Program-made: the position numbers and the translations under genes | In this document: piece after piece, positions 12,241 to 22,170 of the stretch | Layout: every line of letters starts with the position of its first letter | Numbering within the stretch: the first letter of the stretch is position 1 | Origin: Elysia chlorotica | Lineage: Eukaryota > Mollusca > Gastropoda > Plakobranchidae | Assembly (NCBI GenBank): GCA_003991915.1 | Contig: RQTK01000015.1 | Span: forward strand, 742,085-806,084 | DNA length: 64,000 nt | Direction of reading: 5' to 3' | Notes under the pieces: generated by a model | What the model saw: only the letters and a program-made list of their open reading frames with translations | The model's database searches: none | What the model was told of the DNA's origin: nothing

Positions 12241-12760
12241 CTTTTAATGGCCCAAACAGTCAAAGAGCGCAGCAAAAAGAAAGAAATCCTGCTGAATGTT
12301 AAGAAAACAAAAGTTGTTGACAACAGGTACGGGGCTCTGTTGCAGCTTTGATAGTAAACGGTTGAAAGTGGAGCATGTAGACCACTTTGAACATCTAAGT
12401 TTTAAGATTAACCAAAATGGCAAATGCTCAGCGGAAATTAAAAAATATGAACAGCCTTGACACAAATAAAAAGACTTGGACACTTTTGAAGGGAAACAAA
12501 GAGAAAAAAAACGAAAATCATGAGATCTTTCATATTCCCTTATGCCACATGAGGATGTGAAGGGTGGACAATTTAAAAACAGATGTAAAAAAAATTCTTT
12601 TGAATTGAATGCTACAGAAAAATGCTTAAGAGTTCCATGGGCGGCACACAGACGAAATGAAGACCAACTTAAAGAACTTAAGATAAGACCAAATTGGATT
12701 TTGAAAACCATCAAAGAAAGAAAACTGAAATACTCTGGGCACATGATTTTTCATATTAGC
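12241..12760 (+). mobile_element. Decayed LINE fragment (late RT to C-terminal region)
   Basis: Stitching frames on the + strand gives VEHVDHFEHLSFKI (as in the V-E-x-F-x-Y-L-G motif region), then ATEKCLRVPWAAHRRNEDQL, then KELKIRPNWILKTIKERKLK. These correspond in order to the conserved R-M-L-R-I-P-W and L-K-T-I-x-x-R-x-L-x-x-x-G-H blocks of LINE RT proteins. Frameshifts and stops show it is dead. It sits inside the decayed 46-bp array. The 166-residue - strand frame is a shadow. Confidence 0.75.
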
Positions 12761-12799
12761 TTGTATCTTTTCCCCACCAAGACATATACATGTAATTAT

Positions 12800-13160
12800 A
12801 ATTTTGGCTCAGTGTTGCTAACATTTCAAGATTATCCATATTTTCATTTTTGAAACCTTCCGATATTATCCATATAATTTCGACCCCAATTTGTGAACCT
12901 TCCAAGTTTAGTATTTTTAATTTTGACTCCAGTTTTCCAACATTCCAGGTTTATTAATTTTTGTATTATTACACCAGGCTTTTAAGACTCCAAGATAAAT
13001 CTCATTGTTACCCAGGATGTCACATGCCTTCTAAGTTTTATTACTATTTGTATTTTTGACTCAGGGTTTTCAACTTTTCAAGATTTATAAATTTTACATA
13101 TACAACCTCCCAATATAAATACTTGTAATTTTGAACCTGGGTTACCAAGATTATTAACGC
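12800..13160. repeat. Decayed minisatellite, second block
   Basis: The same 46-50 bp pattern as at 10905-12240 resumes after the LINE fragment (examples near 12879, 12923, 12971, 13010, 13059). Confidence 0.7.
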
Positions 13161-13235
13161 ATTTCCAACTAAGTCCTGTATATGGGGCGCATCAAAATTG
13201 AGGTTGTTAATCATTAAAAAGCAACATCAGATCTC

Positions 13236-13330
13236 GCAAGGACAACGTTATGGTAAACTTATGACTCATCTTAAGATGAACAAGAAGGCTTACGACGAGG
13301 TCAAGGCTAACGCGAGGTTGCACTTACAAC
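13236..13330. mobile_element. Foldback MITE, copy 3
   Basis: GCAAGGACAACGTTATGGTA at the left, and TAACGCGAGGTTGCACTTAC plus aac at the right, form imperfect inverted ends. The body contains GAAGGCTTACGACGAG, as in the other copies. About 95 bp. Confidence 0.6.
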
Positions 13331-13460
13331 CCATTGTTTTTTTACGTTAACTAAGAGATCTAAGCCATGTTTCATTTAAAAAAGTCCCAGCTTCTATTTT
13401 GTAAAAATGTTTCTGTACTGTTTAAAACGTGGCGTCGCAGAGGAAAACAGCATAGACCTA

Positions 13461-13533
13461 TTAAGTACAACGCCGGCTTAGCGTACAGCGTGTCATAATA
13501 TGCGAATAAGAAGACTACATAGACGTACTTGAT
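13461..13533. mobile_element. Foldback MITE, partial copy 4
   Basis: The left end TTAAGTACAACGCCGGCTTA and the following cataatatgcgaataagaag match the family. The right inverted end is poorly preserved (tagacgtacttgat). Confidence 0.45.
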
Positions 13534-14029
13534 AGTCATAGATGGTAAGTTCATTTTTTTTAAAAATGAAAATACATTAGAAATTTGAAGACCATGAATT
13601 ATGTTTAAATACATGCTTAAAGATTACACTGTACAATATTACTTTTGATAAAATAATTTAAAGGGAATTTTCTCCGAGCCGGCCTAAAATATGAGTCCCA
13701 TAAATGTGACGCTAGCAGAGAGAGAGTTTTTTTATATGTCACGTTAGCAATTCTTCCGTCTTGTAAAAAAAACAACAACCGCGTAGGAATACTTTCTTTT
13801 TTAAGCGGTAAAATTGTGACCGCCATAAATGTGACGCTGGCAGCGAGAGAGTGAGAAGATGAGTCTGACTAATGTACCCGGTAATGCATTGATGCTCTAA
13901 ATACATTAAGTTGCATCAACTTTAAGACCACATGTTTTTACACTCTCTCGCCGTTAGCGTCACATCTATGGAGTTCAGAAATAAATCGTCATCTCTTAAC
14001 CATTTGGATAGCTTAATCTATTATCACAC
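13534..14029. other. Intergenic DNA, no gene seen
   Basis: The phrase GTGACGCT(A/G)GCAG.GAGAGAG occurs near 13710 and 13835 and in inverted form near 13945-13965, so short inverted duplicates are present. No coding gene is supported. Confidence 0.45.
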
Positions 14030-14140
14030 ACTTCAAGAGCCTGTATCCAACATTACAAGGCAAGCCCTGGAGTGGAACCCCCAATGCAAACTCAAGGTCC
14101 GCCGCCTGAAGCAGCGTCCGATAGAGGGAAGTTTTTGCGG
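14030..14140 (+). mobile_element. LINE C-terminal coding fragment
   Basis: The + strand frame reads SNITRQALEWNPQCKLKVRR followed by LKQRP. This matches the N-I-T-R-Q-A-L-x-W-N-P-Q-G-K-R-K-x-G-R-P-K block near the C-terminus of many LINE RT ORFs. Only about 35 residues are recognisable. Confidence 0.7.
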
Positions 14141-14554
14141 ACCTATGATCCGCAGGGAACCAATAGGCTTTTAAACTAAAAGCAAAAATTTAAAAAAAAT
14201 GCATCACAATTTTAGCGTAGGCCGTAATGATATGGATTATGCTAAAATTGTATTTTTTTTTAATTGCTTGAATTTAAAAAGTAGAAAGAGAAAAAAAGTT
14301 TAAAATTACTTTTGTATACTCATTTTGTTGGCGTAGTTTTTCCATTTCATGTCTGCCTTTCTCATAAAAAAAACGTATACGCGCCGTTATAGTTTGCATA
14401 TGCGTTTTATTTTTTACGATAAGACAGATTTGTGTGGTCCTTTAAGTTTGCAAAAGTCAATTAAAAGTCACTTCGATTATCGTAAGTATGTTTCTAATAA
14501 AACCAGAACACGCAAGAAATCTGCACCCTCGCATTGTCAACAGTCAACAGACGT
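14141..14554. other. A+T-rich spacer, no gene seen
   Basis: The frame at 14349-14603 is A+T-driven and unrecognised. Confidence 0.45.
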
Positions 14555-14840
14555 CCCCAATCTTCCAAATTTAATATTTGTAGTTTTGACACCGGGCTTT
14601 TAATATCTCAAGTTAGTTGTATTTTTGCACACAGTTATTTAACTGCCAAAACTTTTTTTGATATTTTCACATTTTCAAAATTTTGATAAAGTTTTTTTTT
14701 TTTTTTTACCTCTAAATACATGCCTTTGACACAATTTTCAATACGTTTAAATATTTTGTGACACGGGGTTTTCAACTTTCCAATAATTTCTGTATCATTG
14801 ACACAGGTTATTTAACCTTCCAAAATTTATTTTCGCACTA
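14555..14840. repeat. Decayed minisatellite, third block
   Basis: The pattern TAATATTTGTAGTTTTGACA, ccgggcttttaa, then further ..gacacgg(g)ttttcaactttcc units near 14760 and 14800 continue the array of 10.9-13.2 kb. Confidence 0.6.
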
Positions 14841-15324
14841 CTTGGAACATGTATAGTTATGCATATACCCAGGCCATCTTAAAAAGGTGATCTCGGGGTT
14901 TCAGAACAGGATGTTTTCTCCTTCCATGGTTCTTACTCTCGTACTATTTTGTACGTTCATTTAATATAAAAAAGTAATTGTTAATTATTAATATTTGCTG
15001 TACAGTCTCAGATTTTGCCATAAATACCCGATACCGTACACATTTATATAGCCTGGAAACATTACTACAGTGGGATTTTCAGGCAATAATGTGTAATTTA
15101 AAAAATATTGTCACCGTCGTAATCTTCCATTAATATTTTATTGTTCAACAAATAAATGTTATATCCATATTCAAGTCTGGCAATAGCAGTTTTCTAAGCC
15201 CGTCCCGGAAACTTTTCTTTTAAGATCTGGGAGAATATGCTGGACCTTGCTGCTTAGCCGTGTTCTCCATAGAGTTCGAATACCCTGGACATGCTCACTT
15301 TTTTGCTTTACGTCTAGTCTGGAC
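14841..15324. other. Intergenic DNA, no gene seen
   Basis: A+T-rich. The sequence near 15247-15320 lies in the same frame as the MADF-like fragment but is not recognisable. Confidence 0.45.
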
Positions 15325-15459
15325 ACGGCGAACATAGACTACAAAGAATATGTGAATGAAATGGTAAGGGCAAGGCCCTTTCTCTGGAATCCTCTTGTGC
15401 CCGACTATAAGTACACGAGTAAAGATCAGAGAACTCAAACTTGGGATAAGTTAAAATAG
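15325..15459 (+). pseudogene. MADF (Adf-1 Myb/SANT-like) domain fragment
   Basis: The + strand frame contains YVNEMVRARPFLWNPLVPDY, then KYTSKDQRTQTWDKLK and a stop. MADF domains begin with a helix ending in R-P-x-L-W-x-x-x-x-x-D-Y-K, followed by K-x-x-A-W-x-x-I; this fits both blocks, but the second half of the domain is missing after the stop. MADF proteins are DNA-binding factors and are also encoded by PIF/Harbinger transposons, so this could be transposon debris, a gene relic or one exon of an unresolved gene. No start codon context or flanking splice sites stand out. Confidence 0.55.
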
Positions 15460-15588
15460 CTTATGGCTCTACCCAAAGATAAACTTGGTTCATTTATATG
15501 TCGCTAGATAGACAAAGAGGGAGAGATCGATAGAGAGAGAGAGAGAGAAGAGACCAGAACTCCATCATGCTATGGTTAGAAACTCTGG

Positions 15589-15912
15589 ATGATGATCGAT
15601 TCCTGTAGTCCCAACTGCGAATATTACAGCTATTTTAAAAACTTTGCGCTCAGCAAAATCATCAGGGACATTTCTATATCGTATAATTCCTTTACTCCAA
15701 ATACATCGCCCCTCAGCAGTTCAATGTCAGCATATTCACCATCCCAATCCTACTACATTTGCCATCCTACTAGTAGTACAACTCTCAATCCTTTTCAAAA
15801 CCTGCCACAAAGTCAGATGCTGGGCAAGCCTAACAGTCCCCCTTGCGTTCCTGGCAGAGCTCATGTCAGTCAGAATAATGCTCTCAAGTGTTCCATGAAC
15901 TCCCATTGTTGA
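15589..15912 (+). other. Ser/Pro/Tyr-rich open frame, unrecognised
   Basis: A 107-codon frame whose middle is Ser/Pro/Asn/Tyr-rich (SPLSSSMSAYSPSQSYY) and less A+T-rich than its surroundings. It lies 130 bp downstream of the MADF fragment. I recognise no domain. It may be chance or transposon-derived. Confidence 0.2.
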
Positions 15913-16449
15913 GGATACTGTTCACAGTTAAGCAACAGCGCTCCTGAACCCAGTAAGTCTTATATTCAGTGAAATCCACCGTGAACGTACAGCCTAATTC
16001 GTGTTATTTTTTTCATTAAAATTATTTCATAAAGTATTTGCATGTCGTTTAAAGTTTGTATTTTTTGTTTGGTATGTTCCTCTGTGTATAGAAGTACTGC
16101 ACGAAATCATTGCATACTTGAAAAAGAGTTAATCAAGATTAAGGAATGTACGCCAAAACCATCTCCGTGATTGAGAAGTAAAAATGTTATCGGCACCAAA
16201 TTATGCTTCGTAACAGAAGCAAAATCAGAGCATCGTCGAAAGAATCATTTTCGGAGGAAATATTCGCTCGTTTTTGGCAAAATATGAAGCATGTAGCATG
16301 ATAACGTGAAGCTATATTACCCAGGGTATGAAACGTGTAGCGTGAAGCATGTAGCGTGAAGTTCTATGGCCCGTCAGCCTAAGATAACGTGATCTCAATA
16401 CACCTCTGGAGCAGGGCAGGCATCGATAAGCCATCTGAGTCACCGGGAT
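15913..16449. other. Intergenic DNA, no gene seen
   Basis: Contains a short GAAGCATGTAGCRTGA-type duplication near 16288-16352. No other feature. Confidence 0.5.
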
Positions 16450-16600
16450 GTCGATGAGTTAGTTGCTTAACGTCCAACGTCAGCACTATAATAGTTTTTT
16501 TGTGGACGAGGCTCAAGACTGACGTCTGACAATATGTGCTGTCACACACAAGAAAGGGCAGAGAGACCTGAATTCCTGTCAGCCGATCATATTGCCATGA
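16450..16600 (-). mobile_element. SINE fragment (tail and body)
   Basis: TTAACGTCCAACGTCAGCAC, tggacgaggctcaagactgacgtctgac and gctgtcacacac..gaa.gggcag blocks occur in family order, with cctgtcagccgatcatatt at the head-proximal end. Confidence 0.65.
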
Positions 16601-16610
16601 TATCGATTAA

Positions 16611-16742
16611 GGCGTTGATCTTGACGATTTGTCTCGACTGTGCCACTCTAAGGCACTCTATCAAAAGGTCACCAGAACGGAGCTTCAAGCCGCTCTTGGC
16701 TTCACCCACAACACCACTCTGCAAAAAGCAAAGACATTGTGA
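16611..16742 (+). other. Orphan coding-like frame 1 (43 codons)
   Basis: This frame reads GVDLDDLSRLCHSKALYQKV and continues 23 more residues to a TGA. Composition is balanced and unlike the A+T-driven chance frames nearby, and an AG lies shortly upstream. I do not recognise the protein. It could be a relic exon, or a transposon fragment next to the SINE. Confidence 0.25.
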
Positions 16743-16896
16743 TTAGCCACGTTTTTACTGTTGTCTCTGATCATTGAAAATGACCAGCAATATCTCACAA
16801 TGTGGCCTAGAGTGGTTTTGGCTTCCACCGCTTTGTTTCGATTTCCGTATGGTGCACCCGCTTTTTAATTAATATGGGGGTTGGAAATGATTTTAG

Positions 16897-17031
16897 GACA
16901 GTGAGAAATTCATAGATGCTATCTGCATTCAGACCAACGCACCCGACACCGAGCCCAACAAGGTTATGCATAAAATGTGCCTGGACTATCCCGGAGAGGA
17001 AGACCCAGACCCAACTAGGCCCAACCGATAA
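16897..17031 (+). other. Orphan coding-like frame 2, possible terminal exon (44 codons)
   Basis: A possible acceptor (tgattttag) is followed by an open frame starting DSEKFIDAICIQTNAPDTEP and ending DPDPTRPNR-stop. Third positions are often C/G, which differs from the local background. No family recognised. It may belong with the frame at 16611, but no donor connecting them is evident. Confidence 0.3.
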
Positions 17032-17094
17032 CCAGTTTGTATTTTATAGAATAGTGAAATTAAGAGTTGTTCACCGACTTGTGGGGGGAATTGT

Positions 17095-17148
17095 GGTTGG
17101 GTTGGTTTAACGTCCAACAGCAGCACTATATAGGCTATATTGTGTTCA
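17095..17148 (-). mobile_element. SINE tail fragment
   Basis: GGTTGGGTTGGTTTAACGTC followed by caacagcagcactatataggctatattgtg: the tail end of the SINE only. It abuts family X. Confidence 0.55.
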
Positions 17149-17154
17149 TATTGA

Positions 17155-17640
17155 TGTCCTTTCTAATGTTGGGGAGGTGTTTTTAGGGCACGCCAACACA
17201 GTAATGGCTTTATTGTCCCCATTATGTCTTAAGACAATACAGTGCATTATTAGCAACGATGACTTGTGTATTTCTATGATTGGTGAGGCATAACAATGGT
17301 GTAATAAAGTGGTCATTTAAAAGCAAAGAATATATACAACAGTTTAATATATCGATGTGTATAATTATAACAGTATGGTTTTGTTATACACATCTATGTC
17401 TTGTCCTTTCCAATGTTGAGGTGTTATTAGGGCACGCCAACACAGTAATGGCTTTATTGTCCCCATTAGGTCTTAAGACGATACGGTGCATTATTAGCAA
17501 CGATGACTTATATTTCTATGATTGGTGAGGCATAATGGTGTAATAAAGTGGTCATTTAAAAGGGAAGAATGTATACAGCAGTTTAAAATATCGATGTGTA
17601 TAATTATAACAGTATGGTTTTGTTATACACATCTATGTCT
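17155..17640 (+). repeat. Family X, two tandem copies (about 247-bp period)
   Basis: Unit 1 runs about 17155-17401 and unit 2 about 17402-17640. Both contain TTAGGGCACGCCAACACAGT, tggctttattgtccccatta and GTATGGTTTTGTTATACACA in the same order with few differences, so the doubling is fairly recent. The opening block is shared with 24180 and 26088. Confidence 0.85.
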
Positions 17641-18059
17641 TTCAGAACGATCGTTATGCGCTGAGCACTAAGATCAGTGAATATTCTCTCAGGTAATATT
17701 CAAGTCAGGGAAAGATTCAGTGTGGTGACATCCATTCTAAACTGGAGAAAAAAATATCTTAGACGCATGGCTCAAACAGTGAAACGTTAAAGCAAAGGCA
17801 CTACCCTTCCCTGGAGTGGCAGAGAAAGAGGATCGTAGATCGGTCTGTGTTGTGGAAGAAGTCACGAGAGAAGAAAACGAAAAGGCGAAACTGAAGCAAG
17901 AAAATATAAAGGAAAATAAAGAGACATAAGAAAAAAATGTCAATGAAATCAGAAAGCATACGAATTAAAAAAATGAGATAAGAACGATGAAGAGGAATCG
18001 AGAGTACCGAAAATATAACATTATTAGAAGAGGCTGAACGCATCACCCCCATTGCGCTC
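17641..18059. other. Downstream flank of family X and A-rich spacer
   Basis: 17645-17700 (atgcgctgagcactaagatcagtgaat) matches the flank of family X at 26260-26320. A 46-codon Lys/Glu-rich frame near 17793-17930 (start KALPFPGVAEKEDRRSVCVV) is unrecognised. Confidence 0.45.
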
Positions 18060-19900
18060 CATAATTGTCAGGATATGGGCCACGAAACAGTGCGCCTAGC
18101 ATTTCTATACTAGGCGTGCTTCCTCAAGTTGACACCATCCATAGGCTGTTCTTGCCATATCGTTCACAACGCATCTTTTCCAAGTCTCAAGTGACCTACC
18201 TCAGCCTCTGTTGCGCCTCCGTTTTATCCTTCAGGAAAACTCCCGTCATTTTTTTTAAAATTCATGCAGTTTCTTCGAGAGTTCTTGCATGGGCTGTCCA
18301 GGTTTTGCAACTGATTTCCCATTTAAGTTTTAGAATCTTATTTTTCCTATAAATGATTGTTCAATACATTACTTCTGTCCACACGTTCACATGCCGATTA
18401 GTTCCTATAAACATTTCATGTGACTGGTTTATTCCACTCTACAGGCTGCTTAGCTGTAATACGTATGGTTGTTTGATCCATACTTTGTCTTTCCTGAAAT
18501 CTGCCCGATGATCTATCGTTTTACCGATAGCCCGTTTCATTCTCTCAAGGATTATCGCATCAAGTATTTTCCTGGAATAGTTGGATACCTATAAAATAAT
18601 TACAGTTGCCACGATCGTTTTCAGAAAATGTCACGTGTACATCTTTTGATTTCCCAGGCAATTCATTTACCTATATACCTTTACAGAAAGATTGAACAAC
18701 AGTTACAAGCCAAACGTTGGTATGTCCAATGTGAGTGCTTCTGGTGGGATGTCTGGACCAGTTGCTCTATTTGATTTTTAACGTCTTGGTTGCTGAGTGA
18801 TTTTTTCTGTGGATGGTGGCTCTGAATGTCTTCGTGTTGGTAAAATATCTGGGGTTGAATGGAGTTGGTGTTGTTCAGGAGCTGTTTCAGATTGATTTTA
18901 TCTTTCTATCTTTTAAGCTCAGCTTTCTATCCAAATATTGAGATTGTGTTTTTCTTTAAATGGCATTGTTTTCCTGAAAGGTTCTTTGCTAATTGGAAGA
19001 CTGGTCTCATGTTTCAGCTTGCCCCTGCTTGCTCTGCTCTTTAAGTGTCTTGTAAATTATCTTTGCCTTCTTTACTGCTATAGGCAAAAGAGCGCAAGCT
19101 CAGAGGCCACTAGACTAATCTTTACTGCTAGCCTCTCTGTATCGAATAGTCTCTTGGGTCCTGTTCACATCTGCTGTCGTCTTTCTGCACGTTTCTCTGT
19201 GTGCTTTCCATTTTATCCGTGCTTTTCTGTGAGTTTTCCCAATGGATTCTTTTATCTTGATCCTCTATATTCGGAAGCGGATTCCTTCATCTTTCTCATA
19301 TTTAAGAAAGAGTTTTAAATCTATTAATTCCAATGCCAGATTTAGGTTGCAGGGGGCCCTAGGCCCAGCTTAGATGTCGGTCCCCTCGCGCGCTTATTGG
19401 TCAAGGCTGCAGCGTTTTAATGGGAGGGTCGCTTCTGGTAGGGGTCCCCTTTTGGTGCTGGGCCCGGGGCCCGTATTAAATCCGGCACTGATAAATTCGA
19501 TCTGGAACTCTAATCATGTACAGTATTTACCTTCAATTTTAGACTCTTTCCTTGTACAGTTCCGGATCTCAGTTTTAATTTCAGTCTTCTCGATAAAAAT
19601 ATGGCGACTTGCACGGACATAGGCTCCTCTCAAAACCATACCCTCTTCAAAAGATCTGTTGCCTTGTGGAAAAAGTAGTTTGCCTAATGAAAAGTTGATT
19701 GCGGACCCAAAGATACAAATCCTTCTCCATAGTCATTTACGCATAAACTCCATGAGCACTCAATGCCTCTTTCGATATCTTTATTACAATGTTAAAATCT
19801 CTTGGAGGAAGCTTATCAAGTATGCTTTGCAATCTGCTGTCAAGAATCCATTTGAATGAAAAATTGACACAGTAAAAAAACAAGCAAATGATGACGAAAG
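18060..19900 (-). mobile_element. Decayed LINE: endonuclease plus RT ORF, with nested MITE
   Basis: Read on the - strand from about 19900, stitched frames give an AP-endonuclease-like segment (RLQSILDKLPPRDFNIVIK, as in L-Q-x-x-x-D-x-x-P-x-x-D-x-x-I-x-x-G-D-x-N). A linker follows with KKAKIIYKTLKEQSKQG, then the RT start (ATGPDIPPEALTLD, matching A-A-G-P-D-x-I-P-x-E), then RT block 1-2 (LERMKRAIGKTIDHRADFRK ... QPVEWNKPV). Near 18140-18230 is a C-terminal R-R-R-N-R-G ... TWKRCVVNDMARTAYGWCQL segment. Many stops, frameshifts and a missing middle of the RT make it a pseudogene. Clade uncertain (RTE/CR1-like architecture). It is split by the element at 19331-19490. Confidence 0.75.
19331..19490. 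mobile_element. hAT-like MITE nested in the LINE
   Basis: A 160-bp element beginning CAATGCCAGATTTAGG and ending TAAATCCGGCACTG; the ends are imperfect inverted repeats, with GGGCCC blocks mirrored inside (AGGCCCAGC and GCTGGGCCC). It is flanked by 8-bp direct repeats ATTAATTC (19323-19330) and ATAAATTC (19491-19498), 7 of 8 matching. An 8-bp duplication and CAGTGCCGG-type ends are typical of hAT elements. The frame crossing it is not a gene. Confidence 0.75.
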
Positions 19901-20859
19901 CTCTGGAAAATACGATTGGCGAAGAGGGGCTGAATTCCATGAGAAAAAAAAATAAGTGTGGGGTGGTTCTGGCTTATAAACCTGTACCCTCTAGCGGGCA
20001 TGCAGCTGAACACCAAAAGGCGATGGCTATGCGCAGTGCCAATGCAACCAATGATAATAATCTATTACACGAACCAGAAGCCATGACTAAAAGTGTGATT
20101 TCATGGAACCTCTTCAAGTAAAGAGGTTTACGGAGACTTCCGACAGTTGATAACTGGGACAAGATTGGGAGAAGAAACAAATGGAACAACTAAGGAAAGG
20201 CAAGTTTAACCAAAAAATCATAAGGGTCACAGAAAAATAAATTGGTAGGATATAAAAATGATAGCGAAAAGCTGCAAGCGTAATAGAAAAACAATGAAGT
20301 GAAACGGGAAAAGAAGAGGTATAAAAATAACAGCTTCAAATTGACATAGAGATGAAATAATTATGCGAGTGAGGAATATGTGTATAGACAGGTCAAGATG
20401 AACGCCCAACATAGGCAATAACAAGTCTTCAAGTAACTGTCAGTGTCAGTAACAATCAAAACTAGAATACTGCCTGGTTGAGACAGCGTAGTTGTGGTCA
20501 AATCAATATCGATATCCGAAGCACCAGCGGTTCATGAAAACTCTGGTCACAGAATATGAAATTCAACCCTACAGTCAATTCTTTGAACATTTTAAGAACA
20601 ATAAAAATACAATTTGAACAATGGTTGAAATAGAAACGTTTTGCGTTAAAAACAACACGTATGGTATCTTTTTATGAACTGAAAATTAAAGAGAGGACTT
20701 TCAACATCAACCAAACGATAACTGGAAATTTGTTTTCTAAATGTCAAATCCAGCTAGAAACTAGTGATTTTGTTGTTTGATATATGGTTTCTTAGCATGT
20801 AACGCCAACCATGAAACCATTTGTTGGTTGGTGTTGGTCTACTTTGTTTAAGACTAACG
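19901..20859. other. Intergenic DNA, no gene seen
   Basis: The frames at 19888-20189 on both strands may be 5' debris of the LINE, but I cannot align them. The rest is A+T-rich. From 20780 the sequence grades into the minisatellite (catttgttggttggtgttgg). Confidence 0.45.
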
Positions 20860-21048
20860 TCACCCAAGAGACCATGTTGGTTGGTCATTTTCTTAAACAC
20901 TAACGTCACCCAAGAGACCATGTTGGTTGGTCAGTCAGTTTCTTAAACACTAACGTCACCCAAGAGACCTTGGTTGGTCAGTTCGTTTCTCAAACACTAA
21001 CGCCACCCAAGAGACCATGTTGGTTGGACATTTTCTTAAATACTAACT
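20860..21048 (+). repeat. 46-bp minisatellite, block 1
   Basis: The consensus unit is AAACACTAACGTCACCCAAG, then AGACCATGTTGGTTGGTCAG and TTTCTT (46 bp). Four units occur here with small indels. It is unrelated in sequence to the decayed array of 10.9-14.8 kb despite the similar period. Confidence 0.9.
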
Positions 21049-21887
21049 TCAAAGCAGCCAAGGCAAGGAACCTAGTCACACAGGAAGAATCCAGAGATCC
21101 ATGTGTCCGAAAAGCAGGCATCTCAGTCGATGGTGGAAGGAAAGCTAACACGCCAGCTGAGATAGAAGATGCTAGATCAAGACTGAGGTTGAGGGAAATG
21201 GTAGGAATAGCAAATGTAGGAAGAGAAGGACTGGGGCTCAACCACAGGCAGTATTACACTTCCAGCTCTAGCAAAGAGAAACGATCAATGCTTGTTACAG
21301 AAATCAGAGAGATGGAGGAAGAGAAAAGAAGAACCAAAATGACCGGGTTGGTAAAGCAAGGAGCGAACACGACGTGGCAGAAAGAAAATGTTCCCATAGA
21401 GATGTGACAGACAGATGAAGCAAGCCTGAAATTCCTGGTAAAAGCAGTGTATGACCTACCCACCCCAGCTAACAAGAACACATTGGTTTGGTACGAAGGA
21501 GAAATGCCTACTCTGAAGAAAAGAGAACCTTGGCCCACATACTCTCAGGATGCGGAGTGGCGCTTGCCCAGGGCAGGTACACCTGGAGACAACGAAGTCC
21601 TGAAAATAGTTGCCCAGTGTGCAGACGAGAAGAGAATAGACTACAACAGCAGAGGAAAGGGGGGAAAAGCCAAGCATTACATTCTTGAAGGCAGGAGAAG
21701 TGAAAGATAAAAGCAAGACAGGTGGAGATGCCCAAAGCTTTTTTGGAAACGGCACGAGACTGGGACATGAAGGTGGATCTGGGCAGAAAACTAAAAGTTC
21801 CAAACTGGATAGCACAGACAGAACTCCGACCAGACATGACTCATTTCAGAACACACTAAACAGATGGCGGTGATTGAGAGTTTCTTA
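21049..21887 (+). pseudogene. Non-LTR retroelement C-terminal half, copy A (truncated)
   Basis: It starts directly after a minisatellite unit. The frame begins KAAKARNLVTQEESRDPCVR and continues through the RT-linker region. The CCHC block is damaged: a 2-base deletion relative to copy B removes the first cysteines but leaves LAHILSGC. The RYTW block follows, then the RARDWDMK-like segment in other frames. It ends around TELRPDM, just inside the restriction-like endonuclease (PD retained), where it abuts minisatellite again. Frameshifts and truncation make it non-functional. Confidence 0.75.
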
Positions 21888-22170
21888 AACACTAAGGTCA
21901 CCCAAGAGACCACTCTGGTTGGTCATTTTCTTAATAACGTCACCAAAGAGACCATGTTGGTTGGTCGTTTTCTTAATAACGTCACCCAAAAGACCTTGTT
22001 GGTTGGTCAGTTCGTTTCTTAAACACTAACGTCACCCAAGAGACCGTGGTTGGTCAGTGAGTTTCTTAAACACTAACGTCACCCAAGAGACCATTTTTGT
22101 TGGTCATTTTCTTAAACACTAACGTCACCCAAGAGACCATGTTGGTTGGTCAGTTTCTTAAATACTAACG
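21888..22170 (+). repeat. 46-bp minisatellite, block 2
   Basis: Six or so units of the same consensus, some shortened to about 38 bp (lacking AAACAC). The block joins copy A to copy B. Confidence 0.9.

Noticed and set aside
12244-12744. 166-codon open frame on the - strand
   Set aside because: Antisense to a decayed LINE fragment whose + strand gives the conserved RT blocks.
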